A DNA stretch of 64,000 nucleotides. Source: Guillardia theta CCMP2712 (taxonomy: Eukaryota > Cryptophyceae > Pyrenomonadales > Geminigeraceae). The position numbers and the translations under genes were made by a program. This document shows, one piece after another, positions 12,221 through 25,435 of the stretch. The notes under the pieces were generated by a model. That model saw nothing but the letters and a program-made list of their open reading frames with translations. It did no database searches and had not been told where the DNA came from. The stretch lies in contig NW_005434569.1 of the NCBI RefSeq assembly GCF_000315625.1, positions 71,327 to 135,326 on the forward strand. Direction: 5' to 3'. Within the stretch, counting starts at the first letter, position 1; the number at the start of each line of letters is the position of its first letter.

Positions 12221-12292
12221 GGACAGGAGAGGAGAGGAGAGGAGAGGAGAGGAGAGGAGAGGAGAGGACAGGACAGGACAGGACAGGACAGG
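12221..12292. repeat. (GGAGA)n followed by (GGACA)n
   Basis: Pentamer array that changes unit from GGAGA to GGACA part way along, just upstream of the BTB-domain gene. Confidence 0.9.
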
Positions 12293-12355
12293 TCAGAAGG
12301 ATAAGGGCGATCATACGATCAGACGTACCGATTTCTGGATCCATACTTCATAGGA

Positions 12356-13760
12356 ATGAATACAACCGAGCTTTTTGGCAAGGTGCGCATCATCATTGTT
12401 TAAAATCAGTTCTGACTCTCATGAATAGATCCACCATTCCATTGATGAATACCGAAAGCCAATAATCGAATGCCAGAAGGATTCATCAGAGCATGACCCG
12501 CATGGACCGCAGCATGAAGATGGCTCAGACACGTGGTGAGTCCATTGGTTGCTCTTGTTTCCTGACCTTACACGGGATGCCAGCGATTCGCACAAGTCAA
12601 GTACGTCAGGTCACTCCACTGAGACCATCATCCTCGATGCTTCAGGGACCTTGATCAAAGTCGCTGTCTCCACCTTGGAGAAATTTGGTCCCGACTCAGT
12701 GCTGGGGAGGCTCGTTAGTGAGCGGTGGCGGCAGTGGAACGATCCCATCTTCATTGACATCGACCCTGATCACCTCAAGGCCATCCTGTACTGCTACAGA
12801 TATGCTCGATTGCCGTCCACCGTCAACGATGATATCATACCAGTTCTGGACGCATACGGACTTTCTGACTTCATTGAGCCTGCGGACAAGCTGGAGACGG
12901 TGGCGGACAAGATCGATTACGCCAATGACTTGGCGTCGGGTTGGGCTCAAGAGTACATTGATCTTGAGATCCTCAAAGTGGGATGCCTTGTTGGACTACC
13001 AGCAACAAGTGATGGCCCGATCTCGTTGTCTAAGAACCGGCACGTGATCGAGCTGGCTGGAAGCGAGCGGGTGGTGATCTGCACGGAGGACGAGCAGAAC
13101 GTGTTCCTGCTGGATCTTGCCCGGGATGCGCTGGAGAAGATGAAGGTCAGGACGATTCCTGCATACATCAACTGCGTGTTGCCTCACCTGAGGAAGACAC
13201 TGCGGGGATATGGCGTGCACGCGGATGTTGTAAAGCGTGCTGCACCGCCAGGGAGCAATGCACGGAGGAGCAGTTATCTTGTGTTGGAACTCTCTCCCCT
13301 TCCTGTTGCGCTCAACATCCAAGATCGGGTTCTTGGGGCCATTAACACTGCAGTCGAGTGGGCCAAGCCGTACATGGACTTGGAGCTGACGATCCTTGGA
13401 TGTGTGCTGTCCAAGAATGACTGCGGAGGTCTCCCAGTGATTGAGATGGGCTCGCACAAGCATGTTGTCTGTATCTACGAGAGGAGCTTCGCTCTGCTAC
13501 CAGGGAATTGCGAGAGCCCCGAGCCCGAGGACGCGGACGCGGACTATGCCATCTTCGTGCCAGAGATCAACGAGGCGCTGTTCCAGCTCAATGTCTTCAG
13601 CATGCACACGTATTTAACGTACATCCTTCCTCTCTTGTCCAAAGTGATGCAAGAGTGCGGAGTGACAATCAACCACGAGGTGAAGAATTGCAAGCCTCCT
13701 TCCTTCCCGGGGTCCACACAATATCAATATGTTCTGTTAGAGTACACGACATTGCATTAA
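12356..13760 (+). CDS. BTB/T1 (K-channel tetramerisation-like) domain protein
   Basis: Three exons (12356-12382, 12429-12535, 12584-13760) join in frame to 436 aa starting MNTTELFGK. Around residues 55-130 the sequence TIILDASGTLIKVAVSTLEK, then DPIFIDIDPDHLKAILYCYR, resembles the T1/BTB_2 fold of KCTD proteins (V-x-LNVGG-x-x-F...TL...F.DRDP..F..IL...R). The rest contains two similar halves, each with an AxxWAxxYxDLEIL-type helix (SGWAQEYIDLEILKVGCLVG and EWAKPYMDLELTILGCVL), so this part looks like an internal duplication. BTB domains oligomerise and often serve as cullin-3 adaptors. No membrane span is seen, so this is not a channel. The duplicated C-terminal module was not recognised. Confidence 0.7.
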
Positions 13761-13785
13761 AGTCTTGTCGGGACAATGCCGGCCC

Positions 13786-14415
13786 TCACATCACCCACAT
13801 CACCAGCGCTTCCTGTGCCTGAAGCGCCATCACCGAGTCCGACAGCTTCCACATCGCTACGACAAGGACAGAGAGGCGGCTGAGGGTTGTGATGGCGCTG
13901 TACAGTGACGAGTGAAGCCTCTTCCTCAGCCACCATAGCCTGAACTGCAACCATGCTCGATCAATCCGCAATCTTGCATTCGTTCGGCTTACCTTGCGAG
14001 ATGGTTCTGTGTAATTCGGCAGGACAAAGTGAAGGAAAGGTAGACGCTGCAGGACTAGAAAGATGAGCATCCTGTTCATCATCACCAGCAGCTGGCCAAT
14101 AATCGCGTGCCAGACAGCAATTGTTTCATGAGTTCGGCTTGCTGCGAGGGTGTCCGGTGAGCTCGCGGTTTCAGCCACTTGATTTGCATGGTCCTTCTTA
14201 CGGAAAGACGGCAAGTCATTCTGCTGATGCTGCTCTTGACGGGATGTGACCGACGTACATCTTGACAGCAAGACTATGCTCCTGCAGAGACAGTAGAGAG
14301 TGCATATCTGCAAGACCTCATTCATGCAAGGGACAACAAACCATGTCTTACCTGTAGGAGAGACAAGAACAGGGGGGCTAGTCCCACACAATGAAACAAT
14401 TTATCGCCGAATTCG
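13786..14415 (-). CDS. Small hydrophobic membrane protein, 5' end uncertain
   Basis: Minus-strand frame ending at 13786-13788 with stretches VWHAIIGQLLVMMNRMLIFL and SVLVVAMWKLSDSVMALQAQ, separated by a basic segment (FRLWWLRKRLHSSLYSAI). A canonical 48-nt intron (GTAAGCC...TTGCAG) sits between SRK and FRLWW; the frame stays open either way. Upstream, an exon reading KLFHCVGLAPLFLSLLQ ends at a GTAAG donor (14353) and may be the start region; no clean ATG was found. Two to three membrane spans are likely. No family recognised. Convergent with the BTB gene, only 25 bp between stops. Confidence 0.4.
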
Positions 14416-15394
14416 GAAAGGTAAGAAGATCCCTTCTTCTTTACAAGCTGTTCCATCCAAAAACAACAACAAACATTACTCTCTGATTTTGACATTCGAT
14501 TAAATGCACCTTCTTATGTTCCGGTTCTGACGATCCAACGATCCAATGCCAGATATCGTCTTTTGTGCTCCCATAGAATTTCTGGCTCCAACCGTTTTGT
14601 CTGAATTTGATTTCGTTTTTCAGAGATTCTAGGTCCTTGAACCTGATAAGTCATGAGTTTGCGTCTGTTGAAATCAGAAGTATCAGGGCACCTCCAACAA
14701 TCCCGAAGATTCATCCTCTCGTTTGCAAACACATTCTCGAAGAAGATCGATGCATCTGAATAGGCCTAAAGTGCATATCACGGACTATCGGCAAGCACTC
14801 GACTCGTCAACCAGAAGCAGCGATATCATCGACGACATTATGTAAAGTGGAACCTACAAAAAAGAAGCGGGGTCAACTATGAAGTACCATATTAGCACAT
14901 TGCAACACATGGAATCTAGAGCTTGCTGTTTCTGGGCCAACGACAACATTCGCGTTGTGAGTTCTGACTGTGCTGGACATCTCTTTGCCACACAAGTGAG
15001 GAGGAGCAAGAGCAGCACAACGGCATCTCACCTGGATCGCAACCCTGTACCCTTAGCAACGCAGGAACATGAAGAGTCGGATTCCCCGTGGACGATGCTT
15101 GCGGGACATCCTTCAGACTCTCCTTCCAAGGAATCCTGCGGATTGCACGCAAAAATCGTCTGATAGGATGGCCTCTGGCTCCACGTGACTCCGGTCTGAC
15201 CCCATCACGGCTCCCTCCTCCTGCCCCCCTTCCTTGGTTCGACCTGATGGAGCATCTCACATGGACCAGAAGGCTCGAATGAGCATCTTACATGCCATGC
15301 GAGGATCGAGACAGCACGAAAACAATGAGATGAAGGACGCACGGCAGGAGGGCAAGGTTTACCGTACAGCACAGCGCAGCCTGTAGCAGGTCGA

Positions 15395-15760
15395 TCAGCA
15401 AACATCAAAACACAGGCAAAAGAAGTAAACCACGATCTGTACGAGTGTGCCGACAAACAACTGGGAAGCAAGAGCATCAGCATTAAAAACTATCAAGCCA
15501 TGACTTACAGTGACTTCCCATGTGGAATGGTGACAGAAGTCAGTTGAGAATGTCCGTGTGCCTCTTTCTGGCCTGTTGAATACTCCTCCGACTTTCATTG
15601 ATTCCCCTCCTCCTCTCATTGATTGGACGCGTCCAGACGAAGCAAAAGTTCCGCGCATGCCTGTAATCGTGCCACTGTCTAACGGAATGGCGGCATAATC
15701 TCGCGTAGTGATCAACATGACAGCGATTGGATCACGAAATGGTTGGCGAAATCTCACGAG
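15395..15760 (-). CDS. Possible small gene with C-terminal membrane segment
   Basis: A frame containing YAAIPLDSGTITGMRGTF continues to EVT, where a textbook 48-nt intron (GTAAGT...TTCCCAG) joins it to LFVGTLVQIVVYFFCLCFDV and a stop at 15395. The splice sites and the hydrophobic end are the only support. There is no ATG at the left edge of the frame and no recognised family. Confidence 0.28.
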   Translation of the reverse strand, partial: LVRFRQPFRDPIAVMLITTRDYAAIPLDSGTITGMRGTFASSGRVQSMRGGGESMKVGGVFNRPERGTRTFSTDFCHHSTWEVTVSHGLIVFNADALASQLFVGTLVQIVVYFFCLCFDVC

Positions 15761-16162
15761 CAATAACGGGTCTGTACGGATTCACATTTTCCGACATCAT
15801 TTCCAATATTCCTGACGTGAAACATGATGGAGCAGGAAACATCTTCCCTCCGGCATATTGTACATCATTGCTCCATTCTCTTCCGTGCAAACCCCCCCCC
15901 CTCCGTTGAAAGCTTTAACCTCTTCGGAACTCCTACCCGGCTACTCAGACGTTGATGTTCTACAGCACCACTTGCACCATGCTGTCCTTCTCGACAGTGT
16001 ACTACAAGGTTCTTCATCATACTGCAGGTGATGTTCTTGTAGACGTCTCGCGCGCATACTCCTCCTCCTCCTCCTCCTCCTCCTCCTCCGCCCACTCCGT
16101 CCTATTCACCACCTGGTGGTGCTCGCAAAGTGAAACTTTAAAGCTTCAGAACTGTCCTAGTT

Positions 16163-16206
16163 GAAACTTTCAAACTTTCAAACTTTCAAACTTTCAAACT
16201 TTCAAA
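16163..16206. repeat. (AAACTTTC)n octamer array
   Basis: About five head-to-tail copies of AAACTTTC, ending CAAACG. Confidence 0.9.
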
Positions 16207-16629
16207 CGTTGACTTGTCGAGAGCCCTCATCTCCACACTGACCCAAGGACACGGAAATAGATCAATGGTGAGTTCCGCGAGAGGGTGAAGAAGTGACCAG
16301 GAGCATGACGACCGTAGTGATCAAGGATAGTACAGCACAATGAAGGCACTCATGTATCATGAAAGAAACAAGAAGATATTTGTTGATGCTCTGACAACCC
16401 GCTTGCCGAAAGAAGGCTATATTGTTCTGCTGTTCTTTATGATGAACGGTTGGTTTCCATGCTCTGCCATGCAGTGGACTGGAGAAAGTCGTTTAGTTCG
16501 ATCAGAATATCATTGAAAGTATGAGGATGTTAAATGGTTGTTGTGAAAACGGATATGATGTATAAAATGCTCACATACACTTTACAAGACAAATACTGCA
16601 CACAGAGATAGATTGTAAGTGATGACAGG

Positions 16630-16863
16630 ATGGTGTTCTTGATGACTTGCTCCTACTTCTCGTTCTTGTCCTTTCTAATTGGACTTCAGTTCACAGAGCT
16701 CCACAAGCTTGTCCATAAGACAGCAAAGGCGAAGAAGGCGCCCAAGAGCGCGGTGGCGACTGGCCCGACTATGTCGGCATCCCAGGCTGCTTTCATTGTG
16801 AACCTGAGGAACAAGGTAGATGCGCAGTTGGATACTCTCGGGCATACATGTGAGAAGAGCTGA
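16630..16863 (+). CDS. Small basic protein or last exon, function unknown
   Basis: The frame from ATG 16630 encodes 77 aa. A pyrimidine-rich tract ending TTGGACTTCAG at 16689 looks like a 3' splice site, so the true coding part may be FTELHKLVHKTAKAKKAPKS onward, ending GHTCEKS. An upstream ATG followed by GTGAGT at about 16266 could be the first exon. Lys/Ala-rich, helical; not recognised. Confidence 0.35.
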   Translation: MVFLMTCSYFSFLSFLIGLQFTELHKLVHKTAKAKKAPKSAVATGPTMSASQAAFIVNLRNKVDAQLDTLGHTCEKS

Positions 16864-17712
16864 TGATGATGAGGCTGGTGAGATGACCTGGTATGACAGG
16901 CCTCGATGGGGAGTGCGGAGGCAACTGAAGGGTCAGGAAGGTAACAAGCTGGGGTAGCTGAGTGCCGTGCGGTGAAGGCATGCAGAGCAAACTTGCTGTA
17001 GGAATTTTTTGACGATTTTGTTTGTATTTATTGATTTAATGGAAGAAGAGGGATGGGATTCTCGTTCGATCGCCTCTCGATAAGAGCAGAGTGTTGTCTT
17101 GCATTCTGAGGAGTTGATGATATAATTCAACAACGGATCCTACGAGTCCAATGCATAGAGTCCGAATCGAGAATCAGGAAATACAGATACTGATTTCGAT
17201 GTCTTCGAAGGGAATACTTGTTGTTCTGAGCCAGGCCGTCTGACAAACTCGGTGCCTACATGCGATGGTGTTGTGAACAGTAAAAAAGAAGGATTCAAGG
17301 GGCTCGGACTAACTGATAGAAAAAGAACATAGACAAAGTCACACAAAATACTGTGAAAGATCATATGCTGACACGATACACAAATTTAGCTCTACAACTT
17401 AACCTGGGCATACTGGGTGACAGTACGACGCTTACAGTGAAGCACAAACTTAGAAAGTATGATTTGCCCTCGGATTAGCAACGGACATCAGCGGCTGAGT
17501 GCCTCTTTCCTGCAATGGATCCACGTCTTCTTCTTCTTTACTAACTGTCTGAGCTAGCCGTAAGGCACTGCCAGCTGCCTCGTGACTTGAACTGATCAAA
17601 TTCATCTACAGGGTTCACTTACGGTTTCCGAGGCTGAGTCTCTGCGGCATTTTTCCTGAGTCCGGTGCTTTCCTATTACTCTAGTTAAGTTACTCAACAA
17701 GTTGGCGAGTTT
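16864..17712. other. Upstream region of the dynein gene
   Basis: About 850 bp with no protein-like open frame. It presumably carries the 3' end of the small gene at 16630 and the promoter/5' UTR of the dynein heavy chain. No TATA box stands out. Confidence 0.5.
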
Positions 17713-20700
17713 ATGAATTCGAGCTCCCCTCAGAAGAGGTATAGCAATTATCCGAGGACAGCAATTGACGTGATCGATCGATTCGATTGCAACCTTGACG
17801 TTTTTCTTCCAACGGTTGAGAGGGGGGACCGCAGTATGGAGGGGGGGAAGGGGCGGAGTATGAGGAGGAGGGAGGAGGAGGAGGATATCAACATGCTGGC
17901 GGTGGCGGAGAGGCTTCAGACTGCAAGTAGACGAGATGATGGGAAGATGCTGTCCAACGGGGTAGCGCTGGAGCTGTTTGACTTGACGGGGATGAAGACG
18001 CTAACTAGGCAGTACGAGGAGGAGCTGGACTTCTTGATGCGCGCAAGAGGCCATCCAGGGATGAAGGTGGTGGATATGAACACTCTCTCTGAGAAGAAGA
18101 AAACAGAGAAGAACAGCAAAATCACCATCACGAAACAGAGATCGTTCGATGCCCGCGGCTCAGAGGTCCATTCCGTTGATACCCTGCATGCGTCAGCGTC
18201 AGTCAAAACTGGGACTCAGGCTGTTCAGTTCTTTGCGACAGCGGATGAGAGCGAAGAGACGAAAGTGATGTTTCTCAACCGATGTGACACGGGCTTGGAC
18301 TTCCGACCATATGACCTCGTCGTTGTTCCAAGAGAAGAGATAAAACAAGAGCATTTCACTATTTCAGCCTCGGGAGTTGTTCATATCAATCCTGGTGAAC
18401 CTGCCCAGTTCACGCCCCTGTCAGAGTGGTGGAGAGCTTCTTCTATCTTCGGCACTCTCCGGACGATTCCATTCTTCAAGAACTACCTCGTTGCGAAAAC
18501 TCGAATGCTGTGGTATGAAAACGTGAGATATAGAAAGTATTGTCAAGTTCGACGTCGTCTAGTGTCGCGGCTCTTCCTGGCTAAGAAAGCTTTCTTCTCG
18601 ATCCTGATGGAGATCAACAGACAAACCTTCGACTTGAGAAACGTCAAGTTCATTCAAGTGAAGGACAAAACAACCTACTCTATCGACGACTTCGCTGAGA
18701 GTCAAACAGTGGTCAGATCGCAGGCGACCAAGGTGTTTGAGGGCATCTGCGACAAGGTTCAGACGCTCTTGGAGAAAGTCTGTGAAGACGTCTCGTCGCG
18801 TGTCAGGCAGTTGGAACTTGGCCCCAAGGAAGACGAGGAGAAGAACGCGAGTGGCAAAGTAAGAAGCAAATCCATGCAGCAGGAGAAGCAGGAGGCGATC
18901 GCAAGGCAGAAATCGTTGGCCCTGGCGCGGCAGGAGGTGGGTCTTCTGACTAACTTCATCCGGCTGGCGGACTACATGATGGTGGAAAGTTTGATGACGC
19001 TGACGGTTGAGAGCACGGAGGACTTCCTAGTGATGCTGCAGTCCAACCACAAGGTGGGAGTTTACAGCATCACGCTCAGCATGGCAAGAGGTCGAATCTT
19101 GTACTCTCCCGAGCTCTCTGACATCCAGGCGATGATGGAGATCTTCTTGGATGCGCTGCTCAACTGTGTGCAGTCAGTGCCGAGATTGTTGTACATGTCG
19201 GTATTCAAGCCTCACTTCGACGACAAAGTCATTGGGCCCAACTTGATGGACATGATTAAGACGAGTACAGTCTGGAAGCAAATCTGCAAAGAGATCGACG
19301 AGGTGATCTTGCGAGACTTCAACGACATGGTCTCCTACAGCGACTTTGCAAAGGCGTACTTCCCCATCTTCGAGTACTCCGCAGACTACGATCACGATGC
19401 GTTCAAGAACCAAGACCATCTGCAAAACAGCAGGTCGATCAAGCTTGAGATGTTGAAACTCAGAGGATGGGGAGAAGACTTGGATCGAATGAAGCTGCAG
19501 AACGTGAACGGGATCTTCCAGGTGGACAGCAAGACCCTGAAGCATTTCCTGGTGAGCGAGAAGGACAGGGTGTTGGAGGACATGAAGTCCGTGGTCCTCG
19601 AAGCTGCAAAGGAGAGCTGTGCAAAGGTGTTGTCCGACTTCCAGCAGAAAATCAAGATGCTGTCGAAGAAGCCTACCTCTCTCAAAGACTTCGCGTCCTA
19701 CGTGGAAACGAAGAACGCCATCACTAACGAGCTGAAGCTGCTCATGACTTCGTCGCAGACTGTAGACGAGATGTACAAGGTGCTGGTGCAGTTTGACGTT
19801 CGGATCCCCTCAGCACAGATGGTCCTGCTTGACGACCTGCACGCCGTCAACTCGCAGTTTCAGATGCACCTGGACGGGGCAGAGACGGAAGTAAGCGGAA
19901 AGATCTCACAGATGTCATCGACCCTCAAGAGTCAGATCAACAAACTTGACGATCAGCTCATGAATATCATGGCTTCCCTGGGCTCCGGCATCGTCCTCGA
20001 CCCCGAGGCCGACTGCAAGGACGTGCTGGAGTTCCTGAGCGAGTCCAAGGTAGTCATCGACGACATCAAGCTCGACGCGGAGACGTACTCGCACTATCAG
20101 AAGCTCTTCGGCCTCCCTCAGCACGAGTACGGGAACCTGATGACGGCGAGCGACATGTTCGACAAGAAGCAGGAGGTCTGGAAGACGATCAACGACTGGG
20201 AGGACAATGTCTTCGACTGGCAGTCGCAGAGCTGGTTCAAGCTGAAGCCCGACGACATGGACAAGGAGATCCAGTCGATGACGAAGCTTGCCACAAAGTT
20301 GCACAAGAGGGACAACGACGCGGTGTCAGAGCGACTGAAGCAGTCCGTCATGCGATGGAAGGGCTTCACTCCTGTCCTCGTCGCCCTCGGGAACCCAGCG
20401 CTCAAGGAGAGGCACTGGAAGAAAATCTTCGAGGCCATGCAGGTGCCGTACCAGCAGGACTTCACGCTCATGGACCTGATCCAGTGGAACGTGTTCATGA
20501 TCAAGGACACAGTGGAGGAGGTGTCTGGGGTGGCATCTGGGGAGATGGCGCTGGAGCTACAGCTGCAGAAGATCGAGACGGCATGGAGCGAACTCAAGTT
20601 CCAAGTCAAGAATTACAGAGACACCAAAGATGTCTTCATTCTAGGAGGTGTTGCCTCTTCCTTCCCCCCTTCCCTCCTCCTCCTCCTCCTCCTCCTCCTC

Positions 20701-23700
20701 TTCCTCCTTCCAACATTCTCCGTGTTCCCCCCGTGATGCTTTCCTTGCCTCCCTTCGCTCGCTCCCTCTCTTCCTTCCTTGCCTGCCTAACTGCCTTCTC
20801 CTCTCTTTGTTCGCCTCCTCCTACCCGCCCCTTGCTCTCGCGCTCGATCGCATTGTCCTGACGCGCTTTTGCTGCAAAGGCCTCGACGAAGTCTTCGCTC
20901 AGCTGGAGGACAACCAGGCGGCGCTGCAAACGATGCTCGCCTCCCGCTTCGTGGTCGGCATCAGGGCCGAGGTGGAGAGCTGGGACAAGAAACTCTCCCT
21001 CCTCTCCGAGACCCTCGACGAGTGGCTGGCGGTACAGCGGTCTTGGATGTACCTCGAGAGCATCTTCGGCGCCCCGGACATTCAGAAGCAGCTGCCGCAG
21101 GAGACTGTTCAGTTCCTCCGGGTGGACCAGAGCTGGAAAGACACCATGAGGAAGACCAAGAAGCGGCCTAACTGCATCGAGGCCTGCACAGCTGAGGGGG
21201 TGCTGGGCTTGTTCCAGGAGGCCAATAAGGTGCTGGAGAAGATTCAGAAGAGCCTGGAGGACTACCTGGAGACCAAAAGGATGGGATTTCCCCGCTTCTA
21301 TTTCCTCTCCAACGACGAGCTGCTCGAGATCCTCTCTCAGACCAGGGACCCCAAGGCGGTTCAGCCCCATCTCCGCAAGTGCTTCGACGCCATGGCGTCT
21401 GCAGACTTCGAGGAGGGGCCTCCCCTCGAGGGCCAGACCGCTCCCTCCATCCAGCTCGCTGCCATGAACAGCGCAGAGAAGGAGAAGGTCGTCTTCAGCC
21501 GCCCCGTCGCCACGGCCCCCAAGAGTGTGGAGTTCTGGATGTGCGACTTGGAGTTCATGATGCGGCAGACCCTGTTGGACTGGACCATCAAGGCGCGTGC
21601 GGCGTACAACGATGACGTCAGAGAGACTTGGTTCTTCCAGTTCCCCGCCGCCTCCATCTCCACCATCGACCAGGAGGCCTGGACGCGCCTGGCGACCGTC
21701 GCAATCACATCCATCACAGACGGCAGCAACCCCAACGGCCTGCTGGACTTCCAGAAGTACTCGATCGAGCAGATCGACAAGATGGTCGGAGTGATCCGCA
21801 ACGACCTGACCAACATCCAGCGGTCAGTCATGGCAAACCTGATCGTCATAGACGTCCACGCCCGTGACGTCACCAAGAGGCTCATAGCCGACAGAGTCAC
21901 CTCCGTCACTGACTTCGCCTGGATCTGTCAGCTGCGCTACTACTGGGACGAGGAGAGCATCAGTGACCAGCATGGGGTGCTGGTGAAGCAGACGAACGCC
22001 TCCTTCTTCTATGGCTGGGAGTACCTCGGCGTCGTCCCTCGCCTCGTTATCACCCCCCTCACCGACAAGTGCTTCATGACTCTTACTGGTGCCCTCAACC
22101 TCCTCCTCGGCGGAGCTCCGGCGGGCCCTGCGGGGACAGGCAAGACTGAGTCAGTGAAGGACCTCGGGAAGGCGCTGGCGATGCCTGTGGTTGTCTTCAA
22201 CTGCTCTGACGGCCTCGACTACAAGATGATGGAGAAGTTCTTCGCCGGGCTGGCGCAAGCGGGCGCCTGGGCCTGCTTCGACGAGTTCAACAGGATCGAC
22301 ATCGAGGTGCTGTCAGTGATCGCACAGCAGATCATGACGATACAGAACGCGCTCAAGGCCTACGCCGAGCGGTTCGAGTTCTTCGGCAAGGTGATCGGGC
22401 TCAACAGGAACTACGGCTGCTTCATCACTATGAACCCCGGGTACGCCGGGAGGACGGAGCTGCCCGACAACCTCAAGGCGCTGTTCCGGCCCATGGCGAT
22501 GATGGTGCCGGACTACGCGCTCATCGCAGAGATCATGCTCTTCTCCGAGGGCTTCGGCGACTCTCTCACGCTCGCTCGCAAGCAGACGGCCATGTACCGG
22601 CTGGCGTCGGAGCAGGTGTCGGCCCAGGACCACTACGACTTCGGCATGAGGGCGGTGAAGTCTGTGCTGGTGATGGCGGGGAAGCTAAAGCGAGCAGACC
22701 CAAACATGGTGGAGGACGTGACTCTCATCCGAGCTCTGCGCGACAGCAACATCCCCAAGTTCCTCTCGCACGACATTCCGCTCTTCGAGGCGATCCTCCG
22801 CGACCTGTTCCCAGGGGTGGAGGTGCCTGCCGTGGACTACGGGACGATCAAGTCGTACATCGAGCAGGAGCTGGTCGGACAGAAGCTGCAGATCATTGGG
22901 CCGTTCGTAGGAAAGATCATCCAGCTGCACGAGACCATGATAGTGCGCCACGGGATCATGTTGGTAGGGGTCACAGCCGTCGGCAAGACGACGGTGTCGA
23001 CGACTCTTGCTCGCACATTCACCAAGATGAAGGAGGACGGGATCGAGCACTTCGATAGGGTCGACCGCTACACCCTCAACCCCAAGTCCATCACCATGGG
23101 AGAGCTCTACGGAGAGTTCAACCTCCTGACTCTCGAGTGGACTGACGGCATCATCTCCACCATCGTCCGAGAAGCATGCAACTCCGTGGCGGAGGGAGAC
23201 ACGGCCAAGAAGTGGATCAACTGCGACGGGCCAGTCGACGCCATCTGGATCGAGTCGATGAACACTGTACTAGACGATAACAAGACGCTCTGCCTCAACA
23301 ACGGTGAGAGGATCAAGTTGCCCGCTACCATGTCCATGCAGTTCGAGGTCAACGACTTGGCCGTTGCGTCTCCCGCCACGGTCAGTCGATGCGGCATGGT
23401 CTACCTCGAGCCCGTCTACCTCGGATGGAAACCGCTCGTCACCTCCTGGGCCTCTTACGTCCTCGCCGAGCGATTCCCCGAGAGCGAGAGCAAGGTGCTC
23501 GAGCTCTTCGAGAAGACGGTGGATCCTGCGCTGTTCTTCGTGAGGAGGGAGTGTAAAGAGAACATCGTCTCGACCGACGTCAACCTCGTCTGCAGCATGT
23601 TCAACCTCCTCGACGCCCTCCTGCGCGACACCCACGGGGTGACGGTTGACAACTTTGACAGCATGCTGCCCAACGTCTTCGTCTTCTCCTTCGTCTGGTC

Positions 23701-25343
23701 CATAGGTGGCAACCTCAACGACTCCTCCCTCCCAAAGTTCAACGGCTTCGCCCGCGAGCTCCTGGCCGGCCTCGGCCTCTCCCTGCCTTCCACTCCCTCC
23801 CTGTACGACAGCAAGGTCGACGAGCAGTCGGGAGCATGGAGCCACTGGGAGCAGTCCGTCCCGTCCTTCACCTACAAGAAGGAGCTTCCCTTCTTCAACC
23901 TCATCGTCCCAACCATCGACTCAACCAGGGTCAAGTTCCTGATTCGGGCGGACATCGACGCCGGTTTTCACGTCCTCATTGGGGGAAACTCTGGCGTCGG
24001 CAAGACCGTCATGATCCAGGACTACCTCGAGAGCGCGGGAGAGAAGTTCGTGTTCCAGACCAAGTCGTTCTCAGCTCAGACCTCAGCCCGGGCCCTGCAG
24101 GCCTTCTTTGAGGAGAAGCTGGAGAAGATCAGGAAGAACCTGCTGGGCCCGCCGTCGGGCAAGAACTTCGTCTTCTTCATCGACGACCTGAACATGCCCA
24201 TGACGGAGAAGTACGGGGCCCAGCCTCCTATCGAGCTGCTGCGGCAGATTATCAACGTCAAAGATGACAAGAATGGAGGGTTCTACGACCTCAAGAAGAT
24301 CGGCCTCTTCAAGCGCGTCCAGCATACCCAGTTCATCGCCGCTAACGCTCCTCCCGGGGGCGGACGGTCCGTGGTCACTGCCCGCCTCCTCCGCCACTTC
24401 CATCTCATCAACATCCCGGACCTGTCCGCCTCCACCATGAAGAAGATCTTCGTCTCCATCGCCAACGGCTTCTTCGCCGACTGGCCCTCCGACTTTGCGG
24501 GGCTTGCTGAGCCCCTGGTGGAGGGGACGCTGGGGGTGTACCAGGATATTCAGCAGGCGCTGCTGCCCATCCCCTCCAAGAGCCACTACACCTTCAACCT
24601 CCGCGACCTCGCCAAGGTCATCCAGGGTATCCTCATGGTGGAGGCGAAGCACGTGGAGGACGTGAACGCGCTGCTCCGGCTCTGGTGCCACGAGAGCTCT
24701 CGAGTCTTCCGCGACCGCCTGGTGGACGAGCACGACAGGAGCTGGTACGACGACAAGCTGGTGGAGGTGCTGGAGAAGAACTTCTCCAAGGCCTGGGGGG
24801 CCAGCGCGTTCGTGGACGTGGTGTGGGGAGACTTCTTGCAAGGGGAAGGGTCGCCCTACCTGGAGATCGCAGACATGGAGCTCGCAGCCTCCAAGTTGAA
24901 GGAGTTTGCGGAGGACTACACGCTCAACCTCAACAAGCCCATGGACCTCGTCTTCTTCAAGGACGCCATCCAGCATGTCGGCAGGATCTCCCGCCTCCTT
25001 CGCCAGCCCCGTGGCAACGCGCTGCTGGTGGGAGTGGGAGGGAGCGGGAGGCAGAGCCTGACTCGGCTGGCGTCCTTCATAGCGGACATGAAGTGCTTTC
25101 AGATCGAGCTGTCGCGAGGATACGGTCTGAACGAGTTCCACGAGGACCTGAAGAAGCTGCTGATTCAGGCGGGGGCGGAAGGAAAGCCGACGGTCTTCTT
25201 GTTCACGGACACACAGATCGTGAAGGAGAGTTTCTTAGAAGACATCAACAACATCCTCAATGCTGGTACATCCTTCCTTCCTCCTTCCCTCATCCTCACC
25301 CTGCATGAATGCTGCTCCTGCTCCTGCTCCCGCTCCCGCTCCC

Positions 25344-25435
<92 letters not shown>

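Larger units (their letters stand above)
10159..12355. other. Long intergenic region, no gene recognised
   Basis: Contains the 5' side of the CDK gene (10159-10640), AT-rich sequence around 11130-11300, a GC-rich island at 11312-11830, and a stretch at 11860-12130 rich in GGGTGGG/CCACCC runs. The phrase TTAGTGGGTAG occurs twice in direct orientation (about 11083 and 11919). Open frames here are low-complexity or have no protein-like composition. Confidence 0.6.
14416..16629. other. Mostly intergenic
   Basis: No confident gene. Frames on both strands near 14880-15260 have mixed composition but no clear splice pattern. 15860-16230 carries simple repeats. One weak minus-strand candidate is listed separately at 15395-15760. 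Confidence 0.4.

Noticed and set aside
24083-25141. Long minus-strand frames inside dynein exons (for example 352 aa)
   Set aside because: Antisense shadows caused by strong third-position G/C bias in the dynein coding exons.
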